Position numbers and translations under genes: made by a program. The notes beneath the pieces are model-generated. The model did no database searches and was not told the DNA's origin. It saw only the letters and a program-made list of their open reading frames with translations. Source: Liopterus haemorrhoidalis (Eukaryota > Arthropoda > Insecta > Coleoptera > Dytiscidae). Taken from it: DNA of 64,000 nucleotides. Shown here in pieces: positions 43,673-54,650 of the stretch; position 1 is the first letter of the stretch; each line of letters begins with the position of its first letter. The stretch covers positions 29,926,306 to 29,990,305 of the forward strand of contig OZ020616.1 in assembly GCA_963971575.1 (NCBI GenBank). The letters are read 5' to 3'.

Positions 43673-45118
43673 ATCATATATGTAATGTCAGTTGGATGAG
43701 CCTTAAACTTGTGATTTAGACAATGATAACTTGGCATTACTTTATACCGTAAGAATGTAACAACTGTATTAAAGATTAAAAATCTAGAGCTGCTGTATAC
43801 AGACAGACAAAAACAATAAAACTTTTTATTGTTGTTTTTCTGTGACAAATGGAACAGACATACAATATTCCTGTCACTAAAAACACAGGTTTTAGTTGAA
43901 GAAATGTTTCTTGCTGGGTCTAGAGTAGCCGAAATTGAATCCTTCTCCATTACACTTGTTTTTGTGTAACATCCCGGTGGTTTTATGGTCACCTAACTTG
44001 GATTCATAAATTTTTTAGAAACAACAATAGCATAGTCACCTGGTTGTGCACACATCACATGAGCGGAAGTGTACGATTACGAGACTCGTTCGTCAAGCGG
44101 AAATACTGGCCACGCTCCGTAGGTAACTGCGCTGGTTTGTTGTGTATCTGATGGTTGGGCGCTGGCTCACCCGTTCCGCTTTGTCCACACACCACCACAC
44201 ATTCACTTCCGTTCTACGAACTGCCCGTATTCTCCGTTTATCTTCTGAGGATACAGATGCATCTTTCTTTCGCCGCTAATAATGGCGTTGCCCGTTGTTT
44301 ACAAGTTGCCAACTGATAATTGCTGGTTGTCATGATCGTGTCGCAGATGTTATGATTAATTTATATTCTTTTATTTTTACTTGAGATAATTTATTTAAAT
44401 CTACACTTATTATACATTGTACATACGTTTACTTAATAATTACTCCAGATTCTATTGCGATGTTTGTAAACGGAACAACTGGATTATGTTATCTTTTAGT
44501 AACGTTACTAGCTAAGCATTGCTACAAAGGAAAATTTTAAAAAACTTTTCTAATTCTGTAAGTTTGCTTCTTTATTTCTTTATTTCGTAAAATAGTTACA
44601 AATACGTTTCAACTGAATTAAATTAGGAAAAGATGTAATACCTTTTTACAGGCAAATTGTAAATCTGCAACAGTTATTAACAGCTCTTTTACTGTACTTA
44701 AATGGATATTTGAAATAAGTATGGTAACTTTTTGACCAATATCCATTTATTCGCTAATGTGGGTCTATTTATGACTGATCTGGATAGCAGATATAGATAC
44801 TCAACCCTTGAAACTGTAGACATTAAAAAATCTCAATTTTTTATGATAACTCGCTATTGAATAAATAAAGGGGGTAAGCGATGGTATAATAATCTTGACA
44901 TCGAATGTATAATTGGTTAGGGTAAACAATAAACCAAACGAAGATGGTAGCTCTTAACATTGCATATAAGTCAGGATAATGAAAAAATCAGCTCTGGCCA
45001 CCACAGGACCGACCGCCATCACAAAGTATTTGTTTAATTTATGCTGCTTTATCAAAAAATGTCTCAAATAAAAGTTAGTTATTGCTTTTATAGCAACTTA
45101 CGTTAAATAATTTTTTTC
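43673..45118. other. Unassigned tract with a GC-richer core
   Basis: 44040-44340 is GC-richer and free of repeat signals, so it may be unique host sequence such as a regulatory region or a non-coding exon. No splice-bounded exon could be supported. Confidence 0.4.
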
Positions 45119-45119
45119 G

Positions 45120-45430
45120 AAATATTTTTCTATTGTGAAATATTCGCAAAAATCTTAAAACCGACACGAGTAAACTCCCATTTTTAGTTAAGCGATTTTT
45201 ACCAAAATTTGATCAACTCGTGCCATTGATGTCAAAAGCTTAAATATGAAGTTTCATAAAAATCCTTTTAGCCGAATTTGCTCTGCACGTGTGCGCGGAC
45301 CGACAGACAGACAGACAGACAGACAGATAGACCGACATGTAGGGACCTCAATTCGTGGAGATCCATCGAAATCTCGAAATGTCAAAATCGGTATAATCAC
45401 AATCGGTATTATGTATGTTGGCGGTCGGTA
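45120..45430 (+). repeat. Dispersed repeat with (GACA)n core
   Basis: Left arm, a GACAGACAGACA run at 45300-45330, then a right arm with ATCGAAATCTCGAAATGTC and TCGGTATAATCACAATCGGT. The layout parallels 48370-48625, where the core is (CA)n. Confidence 0.55.
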
Positions 45431-45766
45431 AAAATGAAAAAATTGCCTTTTGATAGGTTACTTGTAAATCGTAAATCACAATGTTCCACTCGCAAAATGC
45501 GAATGTGCGAGTTGGTTAATCGAGGGTGGGATATATTTACGGAATTAATATGAATTTACCTTATTTGGAACTTAATTTGTAAAATAAATGTTTTTTCTCA
45601 ATGGACGTATTTATCAGCAATAATATATTATTAAATTTTTGTAACGTTAGCAATGCTACGAAAACTTTTAAATAATTTCATCTAGCAATACTAAATTTTA
45701 AAACTATTTAAAATTATATATTTCGCATAACTACTATTATAATTTTTGTCTTGCTGACATAAAAAC

Positions 45767-45949
45767 CAGAATGTTGATAAGAGAGCAAATCAGGATTTGT
45801 AATGTAGTCAGTAGAATCGTTCATCTGAAATGTAGCTGGGTCGGCCATGTAGCGAGATTCCCAAATAGTAGATGGACTATGAAAATTTTAGGGTGGTAAC
45901 CAACGGACACTGGCAGAAACAGAGGCAGATGACCTAGATGGCAGAACGC
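45767..45949 (+). pseudogene. LINE ORF C-terminal relic
   Basis: The plus strand reads RMLIREQIRI, VSRIVHLKCSWVGHVARF, SRWTMKILGW, then a stop and DTGRNRGR. 'W.GHv.R...rW' followed by a basic RGRP-type turn is the usual region just before the end of endonuclease/RT-type LINE proteins. The hAT MITE at 45958 cuts it; the 3' end resumes at 46253. Confidence 0.8.
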
Positions 45950-45957
45950 ATTAGATC

Positions 45958-46244
45958 CAGGGTGACCAGGTCTCAGGTTTTCACCCGGAGTTCCAGGGTT
46001 TCCGGCCAGAGTCTCAGGGCTCCGGGTTTTGTTATAATATCTTCGGGTTTGTAGTTTGGAGGTGAGGACCTTGTTTTTTTTTTTTTTTGCTCATGATTTT
46101 GTGTCTTGGACCCTAGGACCTTTTTTTTTTGTTCATCACTTATATTTTGGAAGTGAAGACCTTGTATTTTTTGGAGGTGAGCAAAATTGAATCCATTTTC
46201 TTTTCAATCTTAGGGTCTACCTTAACTGAAATCTGATCACCCTG
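45958..46244. mobile_element. hAT MITE, CAGGGTGACCAG family, nested in a LINE
   Basis: Ends CAGGGTGACCAG and CTGATCACCCTG; flanks ATTAGATC and GTTAGATC (7 of 8). Interior words GTGAGGACCTTGTTTTTT and GTGAAGACCTTG belong to the hairpin set also seen at 35490. Confidence 0.9.
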
Positions 46245-46252
46245 GTTAGATC

Positions 46253-46330
46253 AAATGAAATGTAAAAAAAAAAAAAAAACAAGGGAGCCCTATGTCCAGC
46301 AGTGGACAAGAGAGACTGGATGATGATGGC
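46253..46330 (+). repeat. LINE 3' end after the MITE
   Basis: GGGAGCCCTATGTCCAGCAG, then GGACAAGAGAGACTGGATGA and a TGATGATGG end, is a typical 3' terminus of this LINE group. It completes the element split by the MITE. Confidence 0.7.
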
Positions 46331-46351
46331 TATTTTAAAAGTTGCTTTAGC

Positions 46352-46660
46352 TTTGTGATAATACAGTGGTCTGCGAAGCATTGAGTCGTGGGTTTGAATC
46401 CCCCCTCCTCACCTTCTACGGATTTTTGTTTTTCGATATTGTACAGTCAGGTCTGGGGTTTACACAGCTTCAAGTATTCAATACTTATGAGTACACATCT
46501 GTTAATACATGGATAATAGAACCAGGCAAAACGTCATACTGACCAAGTGGATTTCATATCTATGGCCGGAGGTCTGGAAATAGAGAACTTACCTTTTCTG
46601 GCCCTATATGTCTATCTAGGCGTTCGCAACATATTATTTATTTTATTTTATTTTACTTAT
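46352..46660 (+). repeat. SINE family 1, third copy
   Basis: B box GGGTTTGAATCCC, then CAAGTATTCAATACTTATGA and TTTCATATCTATGGCCGGAG, colinear with 27733-28030, ending in TTTATTTTATTTTA. It starts about 20 bases beyond the LINE 3' end. Confidence 0.85.
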
Positions 46661-48200
46661 TTATTAATATTATAATGATATTACTCTATAATAACTTCAT
46701 ATAAATATTTTCAAGTAAATACATATATAGGTTTGTTTCACCATATAGTTAGAAAAGTAAAATACTGGCTGGTAGAAGAAAAAAATAAAAAGAAATAAAT
46801 AAACCATTTTTAACGTCGAAATCCCGAATCTGGCTGAAAAGAACAAATTACTCTAATTATATGTGTATCACAACCACGTGGCCAGGTACTAATTTATTTC
46901 GAATACTTTTTATTATTCAAGTTTTATAACGCTACTGGAGACATTTTTTTAAATAAAACTTCATATATTCAGAAACTAAAAGTTAGTGAATTTAGAGCTT
47001 AATGTATTCCAAATTAGTTCTTAAATATAGGTGCAAATTCATACCGGCCTTTTTTACACATCATTAAGCGATGTCTTCAGTAACACATGTGTTGTATTTG
47101 TATTCTTGAACACAATACGTATTTTCCAAGATGCTTTTATATCCGCTTCTAGTGTCTCCCAGTGTATCTTTCATTCCGTTCTAATGCGTTTTTTGACTTC
47201 TTTTATAAACTGCTTTTGAGACTTGGATGAACAAAAGTGCAATTTAGTTTATGAGATTCAGTTTTTCATAATTTACTAGCGTTGTACGTGGCGGGCGGCC
47301 CTGGGATTTAAAAGCGGGGAAAATTTAATATTGATGAGACTCAAACGTCTACTATCAAGTATTTCCATATGTATTCTACTATCGTTTCTATAAAACAACG
47401 AAATATTGTAATGTTCAATCTAAATCTATTAATGCTACACATTTTAGTCTCATATATGTAAATAGTTAATATTCTATCGGAAGTTCTAAAGGACAATCGA
47501 ACGGATGTTAGATAGCGTTTTAAAATTTTTAAACAGTGATGGATGGAGGAATTTTCCATTGAGAAGTGATACTAACACCAAAGTTATGTAAGAGATCGAC
47601 GAATTAATGCTGCAGCTGGGGATAGAAAAAGAGCGCATGAACGAATTGTATCGAAAATATTAATAGTTTTGGCAGTACACTCGCTGCTTCGCTACCGCAA
47701 TAAAAGTAGTCGTAACCGGCTTAAACCGGGGCCATGTCGAAATAACTGGATCAAGAGACTAGCTTGGGACAATTCGTTTTAGGAAGATTTAAGTAAATTT
47801 TTCATTCTCATTCTCTTTGTTCTGTTACTAAGTGAATAACCACAAAAAGAAGCAAAAAAAAGGTTATTCTTTTATTCTGTACCAATAGTACCAAAGTTTA
47901 CTGGCGGTGAAAATATTCAAGGTCAAATTTTATAGTATATTATAACATGTACATCTGGCTAACATTTTAACATAACACCGTTATATAAGTATACATTTTG
48001 GTACATAATAGAGAATATAATAAATACACCTACATAAGTACTATTTTCCCAGAAGTGAGATTATATTACCTAAAAATGATTCCAAAATAAACTTCTTAAA
48101 TCTGTCCCAAAATAAACCAGTGGTGAAGGGAGACCTCCGCTAGACTTGCCCTCCCATAAAAAAAATAATAAAAAAAAAAATACATAAAAAAAATATACAT
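46661..48200. other. Unassigned AT-rich tract
   Basis: No gene recognised. Confidence 0.4.
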
Positions 48201-48369
48201 TTTTTTAAATTTAAAAGAAGATTTAGGTAAATCTTCAAAAATGCATCAAATTATGTCCTATACAAATTTTTGTTCAAGGCTTGGTTTACTAGTTACGAAT
48301 TTTTTTAAATTTTAAAGTTAATAATTTCCGTTTCCGGTTTCGGATTTTAATAAAAAACAATAGGGTTCT

Positions 48370-48454
48370 TCCCAATTATTAGGAGAATTTTTTAGTACCA
48401 GAACGAACTCTTTAAGTTAAACCGTTTTTGAGTTATCGTGTATACACACAGACA

Positions 48455-48493
<39 letters not shown>

Positions 48494-48625
48494 GGACGGC
48501 ACTTCGAAAATAGTTTTTTGGATTCCCTGGACCATGAAACGTGGTCATCAGTCAAAATCTCGACATCGAAAATTTTCGCGATTACAATACTTGCCCCTTA
48601 TATATTAAGGTCGGGCAAGTAAAAA
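48370..48625 (+). repeat. Dispersed repeat with (CA)n core
   Basis: GTTAAACCGTTTTTGAGTTA, a (CA)n run at about 48446-48490, a GACGGCACTTCGAAAATAG arm and AGTCAAAATCTCGACATCG. It resembles the 45120 repeat in layout and may belong to the same superfamily. Confidence 0.6.
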
Positions 48626-48720
48626 GGCCTACTTAAATGTTTTTAAAGACGGAAAAAGCCTTGTCTACGATAAATTAAAGATAAATACCTCATAAAGAAA
48701 TGAAACGAAAAATGAAAAAA

Positions 48721-48770
48721 GTTAGTAAGTTAAAATTTTTGGCGCAGAGCAACGATGGCTATTTGCGCCA
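48721..48770 (+). repeat. Dispersed stem-loop repeat, copy 3
   Basis: GTTAGTAAGTTAAAATTTTT then GGCGCAGAGCAACGATGGC and TATTTGCGCC. Confidence 0.6.
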
Positions 48771-49338
48771 AAACTGAAAATAACTAAAAAGTAAATGAAC
48801 TGCTATGATTTCCCCGCCCTTCACGGCAACACAACTGTATCCACAAACTTGGCCATATTATGTTCTCTTCCTGCCTTCCTGGGTACACGCAGTTCCTCTT
48901 TTTGTCTCTGAACAATTATGATATTGATCAGGTATTGCTTGGACAGCATGCCGTGTTATACAGCCGGCCAACAAACTATTCAAAAGAAATTCCTGACTTC
49001 TCGCTATATTTTTCAGAACTATTTAGACATCACAATGTAATTTAAAACAAAATGTTTAAAAATCGCTGAAAATATTATTTTTTAATTTTTTTTATCTGTT
49101 TGCCATTTTCACAGAGTCCTACAGAGTAACTGGGCAAAATTTGGTCCTGATTGGTCAAATCGTCTAGGCGTGTATAGCGAAGAAACAGACCATTAATTCT
49201 AAACCAGACCAATTTATAATGAAGAAATTGCAATAATCTTTGTATGTGTACAGTAAACGGCATCAACAAGTATAGAAAACATGCGCTTATAGGCGCCGAT
49301 AAGTCGGCACCGGAAACAATAGTTTTACATGTTCTTCC
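48771..49338. other. Unassigned tract
   Basis: Nothing recognised; the 94-codon minus-strand frame at 49075-49359 runs into the neighbouring MITE. Confidence 0.4.
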
Positions 49339-49346
49339 TCTTAGAC

Positions 49347-49659
49347 CAGGGGTCTCCAAACTTTTCGAAAATGGATCACATCAAAATTTCAAATAAATGG
49401 CGGGCCGGACAACTTTAATTCAGCTGGGCTCTTTTCGCTTGATTTTAAAAATAAGCTTAATAATGGTGATGTTATTTATTAAAATAATAATTTTGAAAAT
49501 GGGATATTATTTAGTATAATTATCTTTTATTTTGAGATTTTTTGATTATTTTAAATTGTTGTTTTTATGTAAGTAAACGTTTTAAAAAAAATCCACGGGC
49601 CGGTTTATATCTTCTTTCGGGCCGGATTTGTCCTGCGGGCCATAGCTTGGAGACCCCTG
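49347..49659. mobile_element. hAT MITE, CAGGGGTCTCCAAAC family
   Basis: Begins CAGGGGTCTCCAAAC and ends GCTTGGAGACCCCTG; perfect duplication TCTTAGAC (49339-49346, 49660-49667). CGGGCCGG words occur near each end, as in many hAT MITEs. Confidence 0.94.
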
Positions 49660-49667
49660 TCTTAGAC

Positions 49668-50270
49668 TATTTGATTTTGAGGTGTTAATCTCTTCGTTAG
49701 TTAAATACAACAAAGTGAATGCCTTAATTAATGAGCCGAATTTTAAATTTAATAAACATTAATTTTTAAATAAGCAAAAAAAGTTATTTTTTTTTTCATA
49801 TCTTTGTTCATAGCATTTTGCAAAATATTCTGTCTTCACCGGTAGATTTTCTATTTTTCATTTGTTTCAGTACAGTTGTTGGTTCGCACATATCGATATC
49901 TAGTATTATTTCTGAGCCCGCGTTATTGGCTAGTTCATTACATTCGCCAGATGTTTGGATTGTTGAGGTTAATAATTCTGTATATAATGTCTATGTACTG
50001 TAAAATTTTGTTTTTATCTATTTCTAAAACTTCTATTTTATTTTAATTTTATTTACTATACGCAATAAACCGGCTGTCATTTTAGATCAGAGAGGAGAGG
50101 TTTTCAGCAATAGTTAATAATCATTAACTTTACGAAAAAAAAAAAATCCGTAAAGTAATACAATTTTTTTTACACCCTTTTTTATACCAGATGCCAACAT
50201 TTACAAAAGAATGCCCTTTCACGGCTAAGTTAGTCTAAAAATAACATCCAATTAAAGAAATTAAATAGGA
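49668..50270. other. Unassigned AT-rich tract
   Basis: Nothing recognised. Confidence 0.4.
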
Positions 50271-50366
50271 CTCCGCAGCCTTTTATAATAAATACACAAT
50301 TAAAAATGTACTTGTTAACAATAAATTAGATAAAATTGATTTGCAACAAAACTGGAGTTTTTCCAA

Positions 50367-50620
50367 GCACCGTGTCAAGATTGCTTAACAATATGTATAG
50401 ATCAAACTGGTCGAAAATTTGTTACAAGATTTGGAGAACATTTGAAAGCCATCCAATATAAAAAAAATTGAACAGTCCAAGATAGTAGAACATATATGAT
50501 CACTAATAATCATAACCTTTCTGTAAATGATTTTAAAATGTTAAAACACTTACTTAATAAAAGTCTTATACTGAAGCTATTAGAGTACCGGGAAATTTAC
50601 AAAAATAATAACTTTTGAAT
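50367..50620 (+). pseudogene. Penelope-like GIY-YIG endonuclease relic
   Basis: The plus strand reads CQDCLTICIDQTGRKFVTRF, GEHLKAIQYKKN, then after a frame break NHNLSVNDFKMLKHLLNKSL and LKLLEYREIYKNNNF. A CxxC pair, a 'YIGQTGR'-like box (here CIDQTGR, with the Tyr and Gly lost), R..EH, NH and a Glu-containing C-terminal helix follow the order of the GIY-YIG domain of Penelope-like retroelements. The RT part is absent. Confidence 0.75.
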
Positions 50621-50939
50621 TCTATTAATGAATGACCAGATGGATGTTTACTACTCACCGTTAATAAATCGGTAAAAATTTTCCCTTATCTGCTATATAT
50701 GTTTATAACTGTATTCCCTACCATTGATATTTGTTTTTACAGTATGTATTTGTTAAAAATAAGTTTAGTTTGTAATTTGAACTCCTGTCAATGGCGTCAC
50801 TGCCGAACTACGTATAGAGTATTATTTAACTTTTATTTGTGAAACTATCCGAGTGTTTTTATTTATTTATTATTTTAATTTGATTTTTATTAATAAAAAA
50901 GTTGATTTTTATTTTCAGTTGCTTATTATCAAATAATTA

Positions 50940-50997
50940 TATGATTTTTTCGCCCCGGGGGGGTGGGGGTCCAGACCCGAGAAAACCCTTGTGTGCA
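50940..50997. mobile_element. hAT-like right end relic
   Basis: GGGGGGGTGGGGGTCCAGACC, in parts, precedes CTTGTGTGCACGCCTG, whose complement CAGGCGTGCAC looks like an hAT start. No left end found. Confidence 0.35.
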
Positions 50998-51029
50998 CGC
51001 CTGAGTAACTTACTCTACATGGTGTATCG

Positions 51030-51324
51030 CAGTGGTGCTCACTATTTTTTCTACGCGATCTACTTTTAAAATACTAACTTAACCACGATCTACCCTAACC
51101 CTAACAAAAAGTGTATTGGATATTCTAATTGGTCGAAACTTCGGTCGGCACCTAGAATTTTTGAAATTAGTTCGAATGTTTTCCGGAACTCATGTAAGCC
51201 TGTTTAAGGCCTCTGCTGTCTTTAATATATTTTTTAGCACATTGTTTTTCTTTTTTTATATAAATACTTTTTCGCCAACGATTGACTTTAAATCATTACG
51301 CGATCGACATTATGAGCACCACTG
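51030..51324. mobile_element. hAT MITE, CAGTGGTGCTCA family
   Basis: Begins CAGTGGTGCTCA and ends TGAGCACCACTG; perfect duplication GTGTATCG (51022-51029, 51325-51332). TACGCGATC words near both ends extend the inverted repeat. The 116-codon plus-strand frame from 51116 runs out of the element and is not a gene. Confidence 0.94.
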
Positions 51325-51779
51325 GTGTATCGTCTACCCGTTTTTTTTTTTTTTAAAGACAATGTGTAATCAATTTGGGAAAAATATCACCAAAGTCTAC
51401 CCAAAAATGGTAGTAATCAAATTTTCAGGAATAAACCGGAAGTACAAGATATCAAGGGCAACTTGAATTTTGTAAATGGTAACATATATCGAGTTATTAC
51501 TTGAACATTTTTTTAACATATTTTTGTCTACGAATAACTATTAAAAACAATAATTACACATGCATACATCATCACATAATTAGCATTACATTCTACACAA
51601 ATAATAATTTTGACAGCTTCGTTAATTAAATCTGTTATATTTCGTTACATCTTGTCAGTCTTAGTTTAAAAAAGTTTTCCCGAACGTAAAAATAAATAAT
51701 AATACGATAAAAGGAATACTATTAAAAAAATCGTAAAAAGTGAAAGATATTAAAAATAATGTTTAAGGCAAAAAGTAAA

Positions 51780-51884
51780 AGTTTTGTTTTTCCAAGAGCT
51801 CTATCCAGAGATACACAACGCAACCTACGTTATCATTTAAAAATCAAAGTTGTCTTTGATACTTTCAATACTAAATCTTAATAC
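51780..51884 (+). repeat. Dispersed repeat Z, copy 2, left part
   Basis: Matches the left part of 22985-23216 (AAAAATCAAAGTTGTCTTTG). The rest is displaced by the nested MITE and hAT elements. Confidence 0.55.
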
Positions 51885-52114
51885 TATAGGCTGTACATTT
51901 TTGAAACAACACACTGAGGAGGAACAAGTTTTTGACAGAGAGCTTACTGCGTCTGCGCGTACGCAAAGCAGCGGCTTGGTGTATTACTTATTATTTTATT
52001 AGTCAGCTGTTTGTTTGGTACCTTGTTTGTGTTTTGGACTGCCACTGGTAAAATAGCTGAAGTTCGCGTCGATTTGATGACTCATTGTGTTGTTTATAAA
52101 ATGGACGGCCTATA
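51885..52114. mobile_element. MITE family M, copy 2
   Basis: Starts TATAGGCTGTACATTTTTGA and ends GGACGGCCTATA; the body is colinear with 34813-35041 with scattered substitutions. Its right terminus is the target of an hAT insertion. Confidence 0.85.
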
Positions 52115-52115
52115 G

Positions 52116-52741
52116 CAGTGATGGCGAACCTATGACACGCGTGTCACGGGTGACACGCCAAGACACTTTGGCTGGCATGCATCGTTTACGGACGGTCTCC
52201 GGCCAAGAAAACTGAACGCATCTGTGCTCAAGTATTTGTCAACTTGAAGGTCCAAACTTGAGAATCTGGAAAGAAAACGTTTGGAGAATGAAAAAGAGTG
52301 CCACTACGGACAAGAAATTTGAAGTGCTTGGAACCGTATACCGGATACTTCTAGCACTTTTCTTTATTCTTTATTCACAATTTTTTCCTTTATGTACTTT
52401 TGTGAGACTTTATTCTCGGCGTTAAATAATATTAAAATCAATAAAAGAAACCGACTGGCAGATGAAATTAGTAGTGCTTGTTTGGGCTTTGAAGTGTACG
52501 AAATATCATCCTTCGATTGAAGATTTAACAAATGCAATTCAGCAACAAAAAAGTCACTAATGTAAAGAATTATTTGTTATTGCTTTTTTAATAAATAATA
52601 TATCAAAAATGTAACTATTTTTTTACTAGGGCTGCAAATATCACAAAATTATGGATATTTCTAGACGTGACACGACACCTGAGTTAATCTAGGTTTTTTC
52701 CGAATTTTCACACATCGAGCTCAAAAGGTTCGCCATCACTG
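52116..52741 (+). mobile_element. hAT element relic, CAGTGATGGCGAACC family
   Basis: Ends CAGTGATGGCGAACC and GGTTCGCCATCACTG, with a perfect duplication GCCTATAG (52108-52115, 52742-52749). At 626 bp it is an internally deleted derivative that still carries the end of its transposase. It inserted into the right end of MITE M copy 2. Confidence 0.94.
52330..52560 (+). pseudogene. hAT transposase dimerisation-domain relic
   Basis: The plus strand reads AWNRIPDTSSTFLYSL, then MYFCETLFSALNNIKINKRN and RLADEISSACLGF. After one frame shift it gives ALKCTKYHPSIEDLTNAIQQ and a stop. 'CE.LFS..n.IKs..RnRL.de....cL' is the hallmark of the hAT C-terminal dimerisation domain (hATC). The catalytic region is missing. 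Confidence 0.9.
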
Positions 52742-52749
52742 GCCTATAG

Positions 52750-53025
52750 TGTGCTTTGCCAAGGAGACATGGCCAGTGACGTCACATACGCAGAAACCTG
52801 AATTCGTACAGTCGCTTCGTTGCTAAGCAACGGACGTAGAACCGGTTGCAAACTGCACTGCAATTATTTCGATGCCGTTTTTTGGCGCATATACTATGAA
52901 GTCGGTGGCTTGATCTTGTATGAAAAAAAACCATTCGATCCATTGGATAGACTTTAGTCATTAAATTTTTTTTGCCAACTTGCGAGAAAAAGGGGTGGAC
53001 GGGTGGTTTGGTACACCCAGTACTA
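52750..53025 (+). repeat. Dispersed repeat Z, copy 2, right part
   Basis: Ends GGGTGGACGGGTGGTTTGGT, then ACACCC, as at 23190-23216. A short palindrome CGTTGCTAAGCAACG lies at about 52818. Confidence 0.5.
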
Positions 53026-53587
53026 TAATGAATAAATGATTATTGAGGCATGTTTTGCTAACTAGGCTTTACTGAACGATAAGAATCCCTTACCTTTACT
53101 TGAAACCCTTATTTTTTACCCTTCTGAAACTACTACCATCTCCCGTTCCAAATCAGTGTTATTTTCAGAAAGTTAAAAACTTTTTTGATATTATCTTAGG
53201 CCATTTGCGCCTGTATTAAATATAATTATAGGTATTATATGACTTGTCCATAATTATATTCAACGTTGTTCATGTTACATGTCACATTGCCATTATTATG
53301 CACAAAGTTATGATTGTTGTCGTCAATAATATATATTTGCAATGATCATTACTAACCTAATACTCGCTTTCATTACTGCTTTTATATAGTGCAATTTAAT
53401 GATCAGTATGAATGCAGAAAATAATGATTTTAATTATATTCATTAGTTGATCTGCCACATATTTTGATATTACAAAGCACTGTTTATGCTTGAAATTGAA
53501 TAAATTCTGGATTGTAAATCTTCTATTTTGGACGAAATATTTGTATTTGTAATCTGTAAGTAATTTGTAACTTTGAGAGAGCTTAAT
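53026..53587. other. Unassigned AT-rich tract
   Basis: Nothing recognised. Confidence 0.4.
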
Positions 53588-53665
53588 GCAGGAGGTCTAG
53601 AAACAAAAAATTTACCTTCTCCGCCCTAATAAGGGCTTATGTTTTGGGAGCTTCATTTATAATAT
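53588..53665 (+). repeat. SINE family 1, 3' fragment
   Basis: GCAGGAGGTCTAGAAAC and TTTACCTTCTCCGCCCTA match the 3' third of the SINE at 27733. Confidence 0.6.
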
Positions 53666-53689
53666 ATCCACAGAACCATAAAGATGTTT

Positions 53690-53770
53690 GAATGGAGTAT
53701 ATTGTCTGTTTATTATAAATAGATGTTCGAACTATAAGCAGAACAGTGATACGCCATTGATTCGCCTTAT
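53690..53770. repeat. Copy of the CTGTTTATTATAAA motif
   Basis: Diverged relative of 7124-7172, keeping CTGTTTATTATAAA and GCAGAACAGTGATA. Confidence 0.5.
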
Positions 53771-54252
53771 GCATATGCGATGCGATTATGTGAAATGTAG
53801 TAAATATATTTCAAAGTTTTTCAACATGTAACGCCGCTTTACAAAAATGGATGTAATATCTGAAATATTAAATAGTTTTTTTATGAAATTTAAATAAAAA
53901 CCTTTTATATCGTTAATTACCTTGCACGCTGCAATTTAAAAAATAATTTGGGAACTGGAAAAGTACCTATCTATATTAACTGTAATTAAAATGTTTAAAT
54001 CATTAAATAAAAACATTAATAATTATTTTTAAATACTCATAGCAATAGTATAGTAAAGAGTAAGGAAATAAGTAGGAAATGTAGTATAAAAAGTAAGTGT
54101 AGTAGAAACTACACCTATGGAGACCGTATTAAAAGTACTTCAAAGCATAAGTATTATGTCTAACTATAATAATGAATTGTTAATGTGCATAAAATTTTAT
54201 TTGTTTTGTAATTTAGAATTTGAAAATTCATACTTAGTTTCCATTTCATATA
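53771..54252. other. Unassigned AT-rich tract
   Basis: Nothing recognised. Confidence 0.4.
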
Positions 54253-54260
54253 TTATAGAT

Positions 54261-54642
54261 CAGTGTTTCCCAACCGCCGCGCCTCGGCCCGGCACCAGTC
54301 CGCGAGATTTTTTTGCCGGTCCGTGAGATTTTTTGGTCACAGGGTCGAGATGTCAACCTCACTAAAAAAAAATCATTTTACTATGCAACTATTCGCCTAA
54401 TAAGTTATAACCTACTTAATTTTGAGATAAAAATCTCGGTCTTTAATCTGTTAATTTCTTAAGTAATAATTTGTTTCTTTTTTCACTAATTATATTTGAT
54501 TTTTTATTTGTTTTTTTTTGTGTTTGTTATCAGTGCAATAAAAAATATAAAACTTTTGCGATACACTTTCTAAACTTGCCGGTCCGCGAATTTTTTCTAG
54601 GTCGCTTGCCGGTCCACCATGAAAAAAGGTTGGGAAACGCTG
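54261..54642. mobile_element. hAT MITE, CAGTGTTTCCCAACC family
   Basis: Begins CAGTGTTTCCCAACC and ends GGTTGGGAAACGCTG, with a perfect duplication TTATAGAT (54253-54260, 54643-54650). TTGCCGGTCCGYG words repeat at both ends. Confidence 0.94.
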
Positions 54643-54650
54643 TTATAGAT

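Noticed and set aside
43618..43992. 124-codon minus-strand open frame
   Set aside because: Starts outside and ends inside the Harbinger right terminus; no recognisable domain.
51091..51105. Telomere-like CCCTAACCCTAAC
   Set aside because: Only two units, inside an hAT MITE, and not the usual insect TTAGG array.
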